Shown here: one piece after another, positions 11,702 to 23,289 of the stretch
Numbering within the stretch: the stretch's first letter is position 1
How the letters are laid out: every line of letters begins with the position of its first letter
Source: Rhynchopus sp. YZ270_cl-10
Lineage: Eukaryota; Euglenozoa; Diplonemea; Diplonemida; Diplonemidae
NCBI GenBank assembly: GCA_964035575.1
Contig: OZ037853.1
Coordinates: 466,501-530,500, forward strand
Direction of reading: 5' to 3'
Length of the DNA stretch: 64,000 bases
Position numbers and translations under genes: made by a program
The notes under the pieces: generated by a model
The model's database searches: none
What the model was told of the DNA's origin: nothing
The model's input: the letters and a program-made list of their open reading frames with translations, nothing else

Positions 11702-14700
11702 TTACGCAAAGAGGTATGGTGAGTTCATTACTTCGTTGATGTCGAAGTCACCCCGCAAAGGAGGCTCGGGGAGGGACTTGCGAGCACGCACAAGCGCCTT
11801 GCCATGTGTAGAAGCGAAGTCGAGGTACAGACCCTCAAGTCTATTGGGCTTGTAGAGTTCGACGAAGGACTCCCGCAGCGCTTCGTTAAGGACGTCCATG
11901 TCAGCGGGGTGTGCCCAGAAGGAGTCGTGCACCGCACCAAAGGAAGTGATCCCCCGGGCCTTCAGGTTCGTCGTGGTCATGTGCATGTGAGACGCATCCA
12001 TTGAGTGAACAAAGTTCGGCGGAAACGCTGTCATCTGTTTCCGCATATTAATATCCTGCCCTCCCTGGGACTGCAGGATTGAGACCGTCGACCCGCCCAC
12101 GAAGACGTCTGTGGTCATAGATTCGTCGTTGAAATAAGGCTGGATAACGGGTGCGCCGGCCTGTGTTGAAAAAAAAAAAAAAGGTGGCTAAATAAAATAG
12201 AACCGTGCAACGCATCTCAGTCGAGACCATGCAAAGGGGTGGATAAAAATTCGCTCCAAATCATCACAATACAACTAACCGGCACCATCCATGGCCCGCC
12301 TCTTCGACTGGCGGAACTGAACACAGCGTCAGTGACGAAGTGGCGCAGCGGGGGCTCCCACCCCATCACCATCCTGACCTCCACCCCACTTACGTGTGGG
12401 ACATCTACCAATAAGATGACTCCTCCTCCTTGCCGCCTGCAGGGGTCCTGATACATCGTGCCAAAGCGGCAGCCGGATTTAAAATAAATTGTGAAAACAA
12501 TTGGTGTGGCTGACGACCCCAAAATAGCAGAAAGTAGCAGAAAATAGCACAAAAATAGCACCCCTTTCAGCTACACCAAACAAGCCAGGGTATTAGTTAC
12601 CGTACAAATTCTGGTTTTGAAAACCAGAATTCCCCAATTCTGGTTATTCCAGTGACTCCGCTAGGTACTAAAGTTCTGTTGATTGTCAACAGAACTTTTT
12701 GAAAATGGGGAAAAAAAAAAAAAAAAAAAAAAGTTCTGCTGAGTGGTTCAGACCCGTTCTACCTGTCAAAAAAGCTCAGGAGAAGAAAATATGGAGAGGT
12801 GAGTGCTCAAACGTCCCAAAAAAGTCAAAATCGGGCGTTGGAAAAAAAAAAAGTTGCGTACCGTGCGCCTGCGGCGCAAGCATGTACCCCACCACGTGGA
12901 CCATCAACAGAACATTTTCAAAATCGGAAATCCTAGCGGAGAGCCTGGGTTATTCAAAAAAAAAAAAAAAAAAGTGAGATTCGGGATTTTCAAAAAAATT
13001 TTTTTTTTTGGCCAGGGGCCCGAAGGAAGTTCGGTTCCCACCCAACCCCCCAGCAGCCCAACCTCCTCGTATCGAGCGAGAATAAGGGATCGACGATCAT
13101 AAAAAAGTAGCGTACCGTGGCTGCGCCTGTGGCGCAGCCAAAAATTCTGAGCAGTAGCCCTACCATGCCATAGTTTTGCTGTAAAAATGTTCGATTTTAT
13201 ATCACAATTTTTGAAATGTTGCGTACCGTGGCTTCGCCACAACATTTTTTATCCATGACCGCCGTTTCTTCTTGTACTAAGGGAAGGTTTTGTTTGCTAG
13301 AGAGAGCCCACTGCAGGTCAGTTTGGTTCTTGATGTACGTTACCATCCCACGTCATCACGTTTTGACGCGAAATGAACGGACCTTTTCGTGCGGAGCGCG
13401 GAAAATTTTTTGTTGACCCTTTTTTTTGGCAGACCACAAGAAAAAATAGCAGCGTACTTCTTGCGCACTTTGTGCGCACAAAAGAAAAATAATACAGGAA
13501 TTCCCTTCTTGCGTAGTTGTTGCGTACTTGGTATTTTGGATTTCTGGGGTACCAGTATTTTTAAAAAAAAAATGGATTTCCTGGGGTGGAAGCTGCAATT
13601 TAGCTTCCGTGTTTAAGGGGGAGGTCTCAGAATGCGTGGTGTGCTGCATACCGGTGATGTGAAGGCGAGTGGAGGGGGCGTTACATGAGCCTCCTTATGT
13701 GCGATGGCGAGGGTCTGGATCACTTCCTGTGGTTGCATGGTGTTGTGTTCATTTGTCCTTCCTTCAAAACTTCACACACAACACTTTTTGGTTTTTTGGG
13801 AGACTTTTTGGGAGATGTGGTACATATAAATACTTTTGTTTGATTATAGACCACTATCAGTAGATAAGCAAGCCACGGGTTTTCACAGGAAGAAGACAAA
13901 AAGAAAAGTTAAAAGACGACGAAATGCCTCCATGCTTCACATTCATAAGGACAATATCGGTTACCCTTTATTCTCAGATTTGGGAGGGGGTGTTTTTTTC
14001 AACTTACCTTCCTTCACCCCCCTGTAAGGGTAACCGTAGGTGAAGTAAGGTATAGTATTGAAATCGATGTGGGGGGGGAGTAAAGGGTCAATTTTACAAA
14101 ACCAGATTTTGAGGAAAATTTTAGCCAAAAATGGGCCCCACGTATAAGGAACCGGGCTCATATTTCTCAAAATTTAAGTGATCAAAAAATTGTCCAATTT
14201 TCGAGATTGACCCCACCACTGCACGGGCGGAGCCCAAAAATGCAAATAAGGACCCTTTTTTCAACTTACCTTCCTTCACCCCCCTGTAAGGGTAACCGTA
14301 GGTGAAGTAAGGTATAGTATTGAAATCGATGTGGGGGGGGAGTAAAGGGTCAATTTTACAAAACCAGATTTTGAGGAAAATTTTAGCCAAAAATGGGCCC
14401 CACGTATAAGGAACCGGGCTCATATTTCTCAAAATTTAAGTGATCAAAAAATTGTCCAATTTTCGAGATTGACCCCACCACTGCACGGGCGGAGCCCAAA
14501 AATGCAAATAAGGACCCTTTTTCAACTTACCTTCCTTCACCCCCCTGTAAGGGTAACCGTAGGTGAAGTAAGGTATAGTATTGAAATCGATGTGGGGGGG
14601 GAGTAAAGGGTCAATTTTACAAAACCAGATTTTCAACTTACCTTCCTTCACCCCCCTGTAAGGGTAACCGTAGGTGAAGTAAGGTATAGTATTGAAATCG

Positions 14701-17700
14701 ATGTGGGGGGGGAGTAAAGGGTCAATTTTACAAAACCAGATTTTGAGGAAAATTTTAGCCAAAAATGGGCCCCGCGTATAAGGAACCGGGCTCATATTTC
14801 TCAAAATTTAAGTGATCAAAAAATTGTCCAATTTTCGAGATTGACCCCACCACTGCACGGGCGGAGCCCAAAAATGCAAATAAGGACCCTTTTTAATTTG
14901 TTCTCTTGAAATGTGTAATTTCATGTTTTCGCGAAAAAAATAACAACTGATCCTACAAGGGTTGAAGGAAGGTGGTTGAAAACAACAATAACAACAAGGA
15001 CAAGTAATTGCTAAGGAAAAACGGGTGTGCTGTGGAAAACTCCGCGCGATTTTCGAAACCACCGTAGCATCCTGGCGATTTGCTGGAGGTGCTGATGCGC
15101 CTGGTGTGATCGATGTGTTGTAGTCTGTGCATTCTGTGTTCCTTCCGCACTGCTCCAACGACGACGACAATGTGGGGAGCCTGTGGGCAAAAACGAGCTG
15201 GACCACGCCGAGCCTGCCGAGCGGGCGTCCAACAACGCTATCGAGCAGATGGTGCTGGACGAAGAGGACAGCCCCCCTTCTTGAACGTTTCAGATGCTGG
15301 CGTGCCAGTGGGTCTGGCAGCGTACGAAGAGCGTTAGCATACCTGCAGAAGAGCAGAATGCTGGGCGTGTTGTAGATTATTTCTACAGGATGGAGTTCCA
15401 CACCACACCCCGTTTTTTTTCCGATAGCAATTACTTGTTTTTTAGAACAATTTAAAAAAGGCACACCGTATCCAAAACAGATGCCTGGGGACAAAAAAAA
15501 AAAAAAAAAAAAAAAAAAACAGGTTTCTGTGGGTGGACATATACCTTGAACCAATTTTGTGTATCAATGGCACCGCGGAAGACGCTGGTCAGCGAGTTAT
15601 TGATGAGCAGCGCACAGTGCGTGCTGATGCTGGTGATCTGGTTGCGCGTCAGGGGCTCCACGTTGTTCTCTGTGAGCGCCACAATCTGGCCTCGGATCTG
15701 CTCTCGCATGCCCATGAAGGTGACACCGTACACATTCGTCATGACAGACTGCTTCACTGTCTTGCGGATCAGGTACGGCTTCAACGAAAGGGCGATTTCC
15801 GCCTTGGGCCCACCTCCTGCAATGAGAGAATCGTTCTTCTCCTTGACCACCTCCAGCACCGTCGAGTAGATGTCAGACGGCTTGTCATCCCATGTGTTCC
15901 TTCCCAGGTTGGCCGTCCGTGCCCCTACCCTGTCTAGCGTGAGGGCGCTGTAGTGCTGCAGTCCGTTGCAAGACCCGTCGACGTGGATGGGCATGCCTGT
16001 TTCGTAGTGTTCTGGCCCCTGGGAGTGTGAAAGCGCCTTGCCCAGCTCCATCAGGACGACAAAGCCCAGGAGGGGCTTGTCTGCCTTGCGCCACACCGCG
16101 TCCTCAGCATAGGGGTTCTCCACCATAGCCTTGATGCGATCTTCGTTATCGTCGCACCACTTTATACGGTTTGTGAAGCTCTGTTTGTCGAGCCCCATCA
16201 GATTCGCTGCGTGGATCTTGATGTGCACCAGCCCATTGGGCCCAACCGGCTTCCTCTCTGCGAACTCGAGAGAGCAACGCACGAAGTCAGACGCCTGGTA
16301 GTTGAGAACGGAGTGCAATGGGTAGGTACGGCCGCGGAAGTCGCCGTTGACCGGAAGGTAGAGGGTGTCGTCCTTGAAGCGGTTGAGAATGGTCAGGATG
16401 GAGGAGCTCCCGGAGAGGGCTGTTGTGCGCTGGGTCGTCTTGACCCCCGACTCCTCTAGTTCCACTTGGTGCAGTTCCATTGACCGTCTTGTACGGAACC
16501 GTGGCGGGGGAGTAGGAAGTGAGACCCATCCACCACGCAGCTTGTCACCGAAGTCAACGCCGGTGGCTTTGAGCCACGTCAAGTGAGCAAGAGCAATGCG
16601 TGACACAGCCCACCCCACAGCCCCCATGAAGTCAAGCGATGTGACCAAAGGTGCAGAGACAAGAGCAGGATGCACTGTGTCCAAGACCTGCTTGGTGAGC
16701 CAAGAGGTGTCGGAGTTGGGCCGCAGCAGCGTCGCTGAAAGTAGCTTGTATGGTGAGGCGTCGTAGCGCCGGGCACTGGACTGTGACCACGAGCGTGGAG
16801 GCACGATCATGGGGGGGTACTGCGACTGCGCGACCACGCCAGAGGCAAAGGAGGCGACGTCCAGGACACTCACGTCGACACGCAGCACGGCGAGGCTGCG
16901 TGACTGATTCTTGTTGGTGTCCTTCGTGACCGTGATAAGCTGCTGGCGCATGGGCAGCACCCCGTCGACTCTGATCCCAGAGAAGAGCTGTACGAGCACC
17001 CCTGCCGTTTGCAGATGACGTCCCTCGACTTCGCGGGGGGCGTCCTTCATCTCGGTGGGGTAGAACAGCATTTCCTGCCAATGGCTCTGCTCGGTTTTGA
17101 AGAGCAGCTTCGCGAAGCTGTTGACAGAGGTGCGTACTGGGATGAACCTGTCGCCCATCATTGAGGTTGCATGCGCCTCACGCAGCGTTGCTCCGAAGAT
17201 CACCCCAGCAGGCGGCAGGTCCGACACAAGCTTCTGGTCCAGCCACGTGGTGGCATTCTGAATATGGCTCGCAAGGTTCACTTCACACTGCGAGGGCCCC
17301 ACACCCTCGACATGCGCGTTCTGTTCGATGATCTGTGCAGACACCTCACGCTTCACAAGCAGCGCATGCACCAGGGGCACGGTCCACTTCTTGGCGTTCT
17401 TCTCAATCGCCCCGACCGTGGACTCATGCAATTTCTCCCTGCAGTGCGTCAGCGCTGCGTGCAGATCGAACTCTACGCCATCCGTACGCTTCAACAGCTC
17501 CCTCAGCCCACGGTAGAGAAGGTGGTGCTGCAGGGTCTCTGCACCAGCTTCGCTTGTGGACATCAGCCGGCACGATCCGTCGATGACACTGAGGACAATG
17601 GATGAGCTAGACGACGCGTCGGGCGGCATGGTGCGCACACCAGCGTGATACTCGCAGAGCGACGTGAAGTATGCGCGGGCAGCCTCCTGTCTGTTGACGA

Positions 17701-19471
17701 GGAAGATGAGGAAGGCTGCATCGTCTTCGTGGGGTGTGTCAAGCGCATCGATGACACCCTTCGTCCCGCCGGGGTACCACGACAGGTCCGCGCAGGCCTC
17801 CTCAACGAGGAGCGACACCACTGCGAGGTACTGCGTCTTTGTGCTGTCAAAGTCGAAGACGAGGGGCAGCTTTGCGGTGAACGCCTCGCGCGACTGCTCA
17901 TTGGTTCGCACCACTGAGTTCGACGTTTTGTTGTAGTTGTTCGTGACCGCAAGCCCCTTCGACGCCTGCCCCATCAACCGCCCAACCGCACGCTTGCACG
18001 CCTCCTCCGTAATGCACAGCAACGTCTCGTCTTCTGACGCCCCACCATAGTCCCTTTTCTTCAGATACACCGGAACTGGTACACTTCTTTTGTAATGAAT
18101 TGCATGCTTCCACAACGCCTCCAAAAACAGATATGTGTCCGATACCGTATCAGGTAGCCCGCCCACCATCTGATCCGTTGCGCTGTCGGGGAACACCTTG
18201 CGGGGGTTCTCGGGATCCCGGTCTTCTCTGACTGTGGCAGGAAAGTGTTTGGAAAGCTCCTTCATCACTTCTGCGGGTCGAGAATCATCTCCGGGGCCGA
18301 TGCGGATGGTGTGTACCGAAAAGAGATCATCCCTTGGAGACACATCGGGGGTCACATAAAAGAGTTTTGGTTTGTCTGGACGTTTGGGTGCAGCGGCTTC
18401 GGCGAGATCCTCCATCTCCACAGATCTGAGGGGTGACGCAGGGAAGGCTGGGTACGGCGTTTCACCAAGCCAGAAGCAGTCCGTCAACTCTTTTTTCAGG
18501 GCCGCAGCGCGCGCTTCGACGTCAATAAAGGTCACCTCCGCACTTCCCCCCAGGATCACCCCGTTTAAAACGCTGTGAAGCACGGCAGTCACATCCAGCT
18601 CTGTGTCCGGATAATCAACAATTTCGTTGCCCTCATATATTTGACGTTCCACCGCGCACATCGTATTATACACTTGGTGCAACTTTGCTAAGACGTGCAC
18701 ATGAAGCAAGGTTCCGTCAACTTTAAAAACCTTCATCCCCAGGCAGTCTTTCTCCAGAGCCGCGAGACGCCCCCCAAAGGTCGCCGTTGGATGCGCGCCA
18801 CGCAGCCACTCTACCAACACTGGAGCCGCAGCGTGCCACTTCTCGGTTCGTTGTCTCTGCATATAGGCGACATCATTTCGTGTCGTCCCCCTCAGATGTG
18901 TTATGGAGGGGATCGAATAGAGTGCTGGAAACGCGGCTTCCAAAATGGCAGCAATATGCTCTGGGATGTCAAGGTGAAGCGAGACATCCGCATCCGTCAG
19001 TGGTTCCTCCTCGGTGCGGTGGTATGTCATAGTGTGCAGGGAGGCATCGTTGTGGCAGGCAACGGCATTGCTCAGGGAGGGGCTGGCGAAGCATGCCAAG
19101 CGTGGATGCGCCTTGAGCATCGCGGAAGCATGTGAGACTACCATGTGCCATGCAGACCGTCCCATCGCTGTGCTCAAATATTTTATACGGAGGAGCGCCG
19201 CTTTGCGTTCCTTCCCGCTGCCCAGACCCCCTACGTAGTTCTCCCACTCATTCGAGGACTCCATGTCAGACAGCGCCCAGAACTTCTCCAGATGCAGCTG
19301 CCGCTCCACCAGCGCCTCCGCAGCCCGTATCTTTGCGTTGTTGGCGCGCTCCTTCCGTGGCTTGGTCCGCTCTGTGGGGAGCTCCAAGGAGGCGTCGGTG
19401 GGTGGTGCTGCTGCAGCAGGTGTTGTCAACGCTCGAACACATCTTCGCAGAGACCTACCCTTAGAAGCCAT
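11702..19471 (-). CDS. Mitochondrial (T7-like) DNA-directed RNA polymerase, three exons
   Basis: Single-subunit RNA polymerase that transcribes mitochondrial DNA. Proposed exons are 15545-19471, 12280-12447 and 11702-12160, all joined in phase 0, giving about 1517 residues. The start is the ATG at 19471 (MASKGRSLRRCVRALTT, basic and serine/threonine-rich like a mitochondrial presequence). Visible motifs are DFRGRTYP, the palm box HVDGSCNGLQHY (catalytic Asp about 1165), the fingers helix TVKQSVMTNVYG (Lys about 1240, Tyr about 1248) and motif C AVHDSF (catalytic Asp about 1444). The C-terminus ends YLFA, like the FAFA end of T7 polymerase. Exon 1 stops at NWFK before GTATAT, exon 3 begins AGAPVIQPY after TTTCAACACAG, and the short middle exon supplies PWMVP, which completes the family box W-x-x-P-x-G-x-P-V. 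The middle exon's 5' edge (TATCAG before GAC) is the least certain boundary. All catalytic residues are present, so the gene looks functional. Confidence 0.95.
13108..13240 (+). repeat. Two-hairpin cassette, copy 2 (inside polymerase intron)
   Basis: Plus-strand orientation: GTAGCGTACCGTG, a modified first hairpin (GGCTGCGCCTGTGGCGCAGCC), a spacer with CATAGTTTTGCTG, then GTTGCGTACCGTG and TGGCTTCGCCA. It lies antisense to the host gene. An isolated single-hairpin copy is at 12853-12877. Confidence 0.75.
14000..14894. repeat. 261-bp tandem array in polymerase intron
   Basis: Units beginning CAACTTACCTTCCTTCACCC start at 14000, 14262, 14523 and 14634. Three are about 260 bp long and the third is a 111-bp truncated copy. 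Each full unit holds an inverted repeat (CCTTACTTCACC-type arms around GTAAGGGTAACC) and the GACCCCACCAC module. Copies are nearly identical, so the array is young. Confidence 0.93.
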
Positions 19472-19775
19472 AGGGGATAGGGGAGGGGGGGAAAGGGGGT
19501 GCTGTGCGATGTGGTGGTGGTGGGGGAGGGTCCAAGTAGCACAGAGGAAGAGAGACAAAAAGAGAGTTGCCGTCTGAGATAAGAACGAAAAGAGCACTTT
19601 TCTATTGTGGGGGGGGGTGAGGATGTGAGGATGTGGGCAAGCTCAAGCTCAAGCTCAAGCTTGAGAAGAAGAAAAAAATGAAAGCGTCACCCCTCCCCAC
19701 TGCATCTACTGCAGCGCCTGCCTCCAATCTTTTTAGAATTTGACAACCAGTTGTTGCACCAAAGGGGTGGGAGAG

Positions 19776-20420
19776 TTACTCCTCCGCCTCTCTTACCTTC
19801 TTTGCATCCGCCATGTTAGAATGTGCTTGCGCGAGGCCGAAGGAAAAGGGGTTCACCACCCCTTCACCTGGGTGGCCTTCTGGAAGCTGCCCGGTCTCCT
19901 GGTGAAGTCGGAGGAGTTTGGGATCACCTCGTTCGTGTGCAGGGATTGGACAGGCCGCAAGGGGGTTTTGGACAGTGCGTTTGTGTGCAGGTACGCCTCG
20001 TTCGGCTTCGGTAATGCAGATGGCAGCTTCGTCGGCAGGAAGGGTCATCCTCCAGTATAAATTGTGGATCCAAAACTTAAGCTGAAGGTGTAAAATAAAC
20101 TTTGTGTATTCCGGCACCCACACAAAAGCGATGAACGCAGCGACAAAGAAGTACGGCCAGTAGGTCAGGGTTGTTTTGTAGTGATCCAGCTCTGCTTCGG
20201 TCATGTCCTCCCACTTTTTGTTTTTATAGCTTGCGCGGGTGACCTTGGGGGTCTCCTCAAGATCCAAAGGGCGAGAGGTGCCATCGCTTTGGGAGGTAGG
20301 CGGCTTTGGTGTGGTGTACCTACGGCGTTGTGTGAGCGAAGAGGAAGATCCTTGGAAGGAGGAGGAGGAGAAGAAGGGGAACGTAGGGGACACAGCGGAA
20401 CAGCGACGAAGCATTTTCAT
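19776..20420 (-). CDS. Small probable mitochondrial inner-membrane protein
   Basis: A 214-residue ORF with ATG at 20420 (MKMLRRCSAVSPTFPFFSSS); the first 45 residues are rich in Arg and Ser with no acidic residue, as in a mitochondrial presequence. Around residues 85-110 there is one hydrophobic segment (YWPYFFVAAFIAFVWVP) preceded by KKWEDMTEAELDHYKTTL. That layout, a charged matrix-side helix and then one membrane span, is common among small accessory subunits of respiratory complexes. I do not recognise the family. The last 80 residues are less protein-like (AACPIPAHERGDPKLLRLHQ) and might be read-through past an unrecognised splice site. It sits 300 bp from the mitochondrial RNA polymerase start, on the same strand. 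Confidence 0.65.
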   Translation of the reverse strand: MKMLRRCSAVSPTFPFFSSSSFQGSSSSLTQRRRYTTPKPPTSQSDGTSRPLDLEETPKVTRASYKNKKWEDMTEAELDHYKTTLTYWPYFFVAAFIAFVWVPEYTKFILHLQLKFWIHNLYWRMTLPADEAAICITEAERGVPAHKRTVQNPLAACPIPAHERGDPKLLRLHQETGQLPEGHPGEGVVNPFSFGLAQAHSNMADAKKVREAEE

Positions 20421-20762
20421 AATGTTAGCTTGTTTTATTTTGTTTTGTTTTTTTTTTGTAATCGATCCCCTACTGGATTTCGTGGTGATTTTTTTGAGAG
20501 AATTAAAAAATGCACTCTGTAGTGAGAGTAAAAAGGGTGGGGGGGAGGGAGTGTATGCTCCCCCAGACGCCCTCCCGCGGGAGAGCAATTCTCAGTGTTT
20601 TCGTCCATTTTTGACGCTCTTTCCACATCAAACTGACCGTGTAGTAGAAGTAAAAAGGGTGGGGGGAGGGAGGGGGGTCATTTTCTTTAACCAATATGAG
20701 ATCCTTTTCAATAGGAAAGGAGGCATTTTTTTAATAAAGGGTACCCCCCCCACCTTCCCACC

Positions 20763-22538
20763 TCAGGAAAGCTTTTTCCGTTTGTTGGGAGGGTAGTAGA
20801 GGGTGTGTAAATAAGGTTGGAGGGAGTGCCGGAGGTCTTCCAGGGGGGCGAAGGTTGCGTCCACGAGACGCATGAAGGGGCGTATGGGGACCGAGATGTG
20901 GTTGTTGTGCTCGCTTTTTGAGAAGGAGTTTTTGTGCTGCGAATCTGGGGGACGACGGAATATTTTGCACTCTGTGCTGTTCACTTCTTGCTGCGATTTC
21001 GCGCACTCAAGCGTGCCTTTGAAATGAAATGTATGAATCCATGCCACTTCACTCACTAAACCCGTAAAAGGGGGGTGCGAAACGTCAATCGAAATGAACA
21101 CTGCACCCCGTGGCAGCGCCATCGCATGCACCAACGCTGCGCCGTGCGGTGCGACAAAATGGGTTGCCCCCTGAAGCATCCGGAACTGCTCTTTCATCGT
21201 CATTTTGAAGTCCGTCGCTGTTACCCTAGCTCCGGTGGAGGCAATACGTTCTAACACATCATCTTCGTTGATAATCCGCCTGGCCCAGGCGTGTTTCCGA
21301 CTGGCCCATACAAAATGCGATTCCTGCGGAACAATCGGTGAAGGAACCCTCCGTCCATACCCTGGTAGGTTGTAGTGATGCAGCCAATGCTTTCTCCACA
21401 ACCATGACACCGCAGTACACTCTGGAGAACTCACCCCGGCAGCCGCCTGCACGAACCCATCATTCCCCCATATGGGAACACAGGTGGTAGGGAGGCCAAT
21501 AATCATACGCTTGATATGCACTGAAGAGCTGCGCTTTGAGTTGAAAACTCTGCCAGATACAAAGCTAAGAAGCATCTTCCCCAACTCTGTACGAAGACAC
21601 TCCGAAGGCGAAATGTGGCAGCTGTCCAAAGCACGCTTAGATTTGACCATGAGTTCGATCATACCCTGCTTAATTCGTTTGCCGTTTGGTATGCGGGTTT
21701 CCTGGAGAATCGCGATCCGTTGTGTCCCGCCCTCTGCATGGATAATGGGAAGCACTGCGTGGAAGATTGGAAACATCGTCTCGGCAATGAAGTGCCACAA
21801 TGCGGAGTAGTCATTCGCAGGGAGGTACACACCGAGGGAGATGGTTTCGCTGAAGTGAATGGTTGGGCTGGGCCGTAGAATAAGCTTCCGGGTCATCGGT
21901 TGCCCCCATAGGCCGCCTACTGTAGTGAAAATCCCTGCAAAACGCACGGTGCGGGTCGCGGAGCTCATACCATACAATTCTCCTTTGTGATAAGCAAGGC
22001 TGGTCACCACCTGGTAGGTGCCACGACGATAGTCGGTTCCACCTGAACGGAGAAACGGTCGTTTTTCGTAGGACCATTTTTCAGAATGTGGCACTCTCAG
22101 AGATAAGGTGCCATTCGCCAGCATGCCTGCATGCGCTACGTACGTTGGGTGTACTGGAGATACCAACGTTACGTCCTCTAGAGATGTGATTTTTGCGTAG
22201 GTCTCCTTCAATTTCAAGACCCCTGCAAGCTGTGTCTCGCTTGATTCGCACGGAAACACCGGGTCGTCGTGCCACAGAGAGCTGATGTACCAAGGGAGTG
22301 CCCCCCACTTTGTTGGCGAGGCGAGCTCTTCGAAGTTGTGCCCAGCGGAAGGTGTGTAAGGCGTGGTCATTGGGGCGCGTGTGGGGGTGGGGGTGGAGGC
22401 GGGCGGTGCTGTCGTCGTCGGGAAAGGGTGCGCGCCCACACTGTGCTCCCGCAGCTGTGCGAGGTACTCCCGGCTGCTTGCGACGCCAACCCCCATCATG
22501 ACGCCAACCGCCCATAACATGGTCCTCTGGATCATCAT
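20763..22538 (-). CDS. Glycosyltransferase family 61-like protein (type II membrane)
   Basis: A 591-residue ORF. The chosen start is the ATG at 22538 (MMIQRTMLWAVGVMMGVGVA), which places a single N-terminal signal-anchor at the start, typical of a Golgi type II enzyme, followed by a Pro/Thr-rich stem (residues about 40-60). Near residues 465-490 is the sequence MLQGATHFVAPHGAALVHAM, the GT61/DUF563 signature in which a-x-x-x-x-x-x-HGA-x-l-x-h/n-m binds the nucleotide sugar. Members transfer xylose, arabinose or GlcNAc to proteins or polysaccharides; the acceptor here cannot be told. The C-terminus is basic (NKRKKLS). Upstream of the ATG is a long pyrimidine tract (about 22610-22650) ending in a TAG, a possible 3' splice acceptor in the 5' UTR. 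Confidence 0.85.
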   Translation of the reverse strand: MMIQRTMLWAVGVMMGVGVASSREYLAQLREHSVGAHPFPTTTAPPASTPTPTRAPMTTPYTPSAGHNFEELASPTKWGALPWYISSLWHDDPVFPCESSETQLAGVLKLKETYAKITSLEDVTLVSPVHPTYVAHAGMLANGTLSLRVPHSEKWSYEKRPFLRSGGTDYRRGTYQVVTSLAYHKGELYGMSSATRTVRFAGIFTTVGGLWGQPMTRKLILRPSPTIHFSETISLGVYLPANDYSALWHFIAETMFPIFHAVLPIIHAEGGTQRIAILQETRIPNGKRIKQGMIELMVKSKRALDSCHISPSECLRTELGKMLLSFVSGRVFNSKRSSSVHIKRMIIGLPTTCVPIWGNDGFVQAAAGVSSPECTAVSWLWRKHWLHHYNLPGYGRRVPSPIVPQESHFVWASRKHAWARRIINEDDVLERIASTGARVTATDFKMTMKEQFRMLQGATHFVAPHGAALVHAMALPRGAVFISIDVSHPPFTGLVSEVAWIHTFHFKGTLECAKSQQEVNSTECKIFRRPPDSQHKNSFSKSEHNNHISVPIRPFMRLVDATFAPLEDLRHSLQPYLHTLYYPPNKRKKLS

Positions 22539-22867
22539 CGTACAGCAACCAACCCTACCATGCAATGTGGAGTGTAAAAGTGTGTTCACAACACTATGTA
22601 TTAGGAGTGAGGGAAGGAGGGGAAAAGGGGGGAAGGAGGGTTTTTTTTTTCGAGTAATTAAGTAAAGAGGGTTTAAAGAGTCGAATTAAAACGCATCTCG
22701 GTCGAGCTCATTAAAAAAAATTTGTTTGATTATAGACTACTAGTGATTTGCAGCCATGGTTTTAACAAAAAGGCACTCCGTATCCAAAACAGGGGGGGAA
22801 TCGAGGGGGGGGAGGTCTGGGGACAAAAAACAGGTTGCATGGAGCAGAAGGGGGGTGGTGTTGTAGG

Positions 22868-23285
22868 GATGGCTGTATTGTGATAACTGCCCATCATAAT
22901 ATATCATACACATCGCAATACAGTTTGTATGGTGATGTGCATTACCGTAATCGTAAAAATTCTGGACCGTAAAAATGTTCCAACTCTGGTGTTACCGATC
23001 TGCTGTCGGGGACATGTCAACGACATGTCAAGGACATGTCAATATAGGGGGGGTGTGTCATTTTCCCCTGTAAACCTTGTGTCAAGGACATGTCAAGGAC
23101 CTGTCAATATGGGCCCTTTCGGGAACACCGAACTCTCGAAAAAATCGAAAAAGTTTCAGAATTGTTACGGTCCATGTATTTTACGGTCCAGAATTTTTAC
23201 GATTACGGTAATGCACATCACCATACAAGCTGTATTGCGATGTGTATGATATATTATGATGGGCAGTTATCACAATACAGCCATC
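22868..23285. mobile_element. MITE-like fold-back element with about 108-bp inverted repeats
   Basis: The left arm (22868-22976, starting GATGGCTGTATTGTGATAAC) is the near-perfect inverted copy of the right arm (about 23176-23285, ending CACAATACAGCCATC). The 200-bp centre holds repeated ACATGTCAA units and no ORF. This is the shape of a non-autonomous DNA transposon. Clear target-site duplication was not found; TAGGG occurs on both sides at slightly different distances. The ACCTGTCAATAT motif of the centre also occurs at 42610-42690. Confidence 0.85.
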
Positions 23286-23289
23286 ACTA

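Larger units (their letters stand above)
12448..15544 (-). other. Intron 1 of the mitochondrial RNA polymerase gene
   Basis: About 3.1 kb between AAG/GTATAT and TATCAG/GAC. It is filled with repeats: single and double hairpin cassettes (12853-12877, 13108-13240), a stretch at 13240-13400 that is the reverse complement of 34440-34640, and the 261-bp tandem array at 14000-14894. No intron-encoded ORF or group I/II features seen. Confidence 0.75.

Noticed and set aside
12448-15544. Group I or II self-splicing intron in the polymerase gene
   Set aside because: No maturase, reverse transcriptase or homing endonuclease frame and no catalytic core motif; ends are spliceosomal GT and AG.
11702-19471. 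Phage origin of the T7-like polymerase
   Set aside because: The presequence, introns and closeness to mitochondrial polymerases in PVIQPY and PNFVHS fit the normal nuclear gene for the mitochondrial enzyme.
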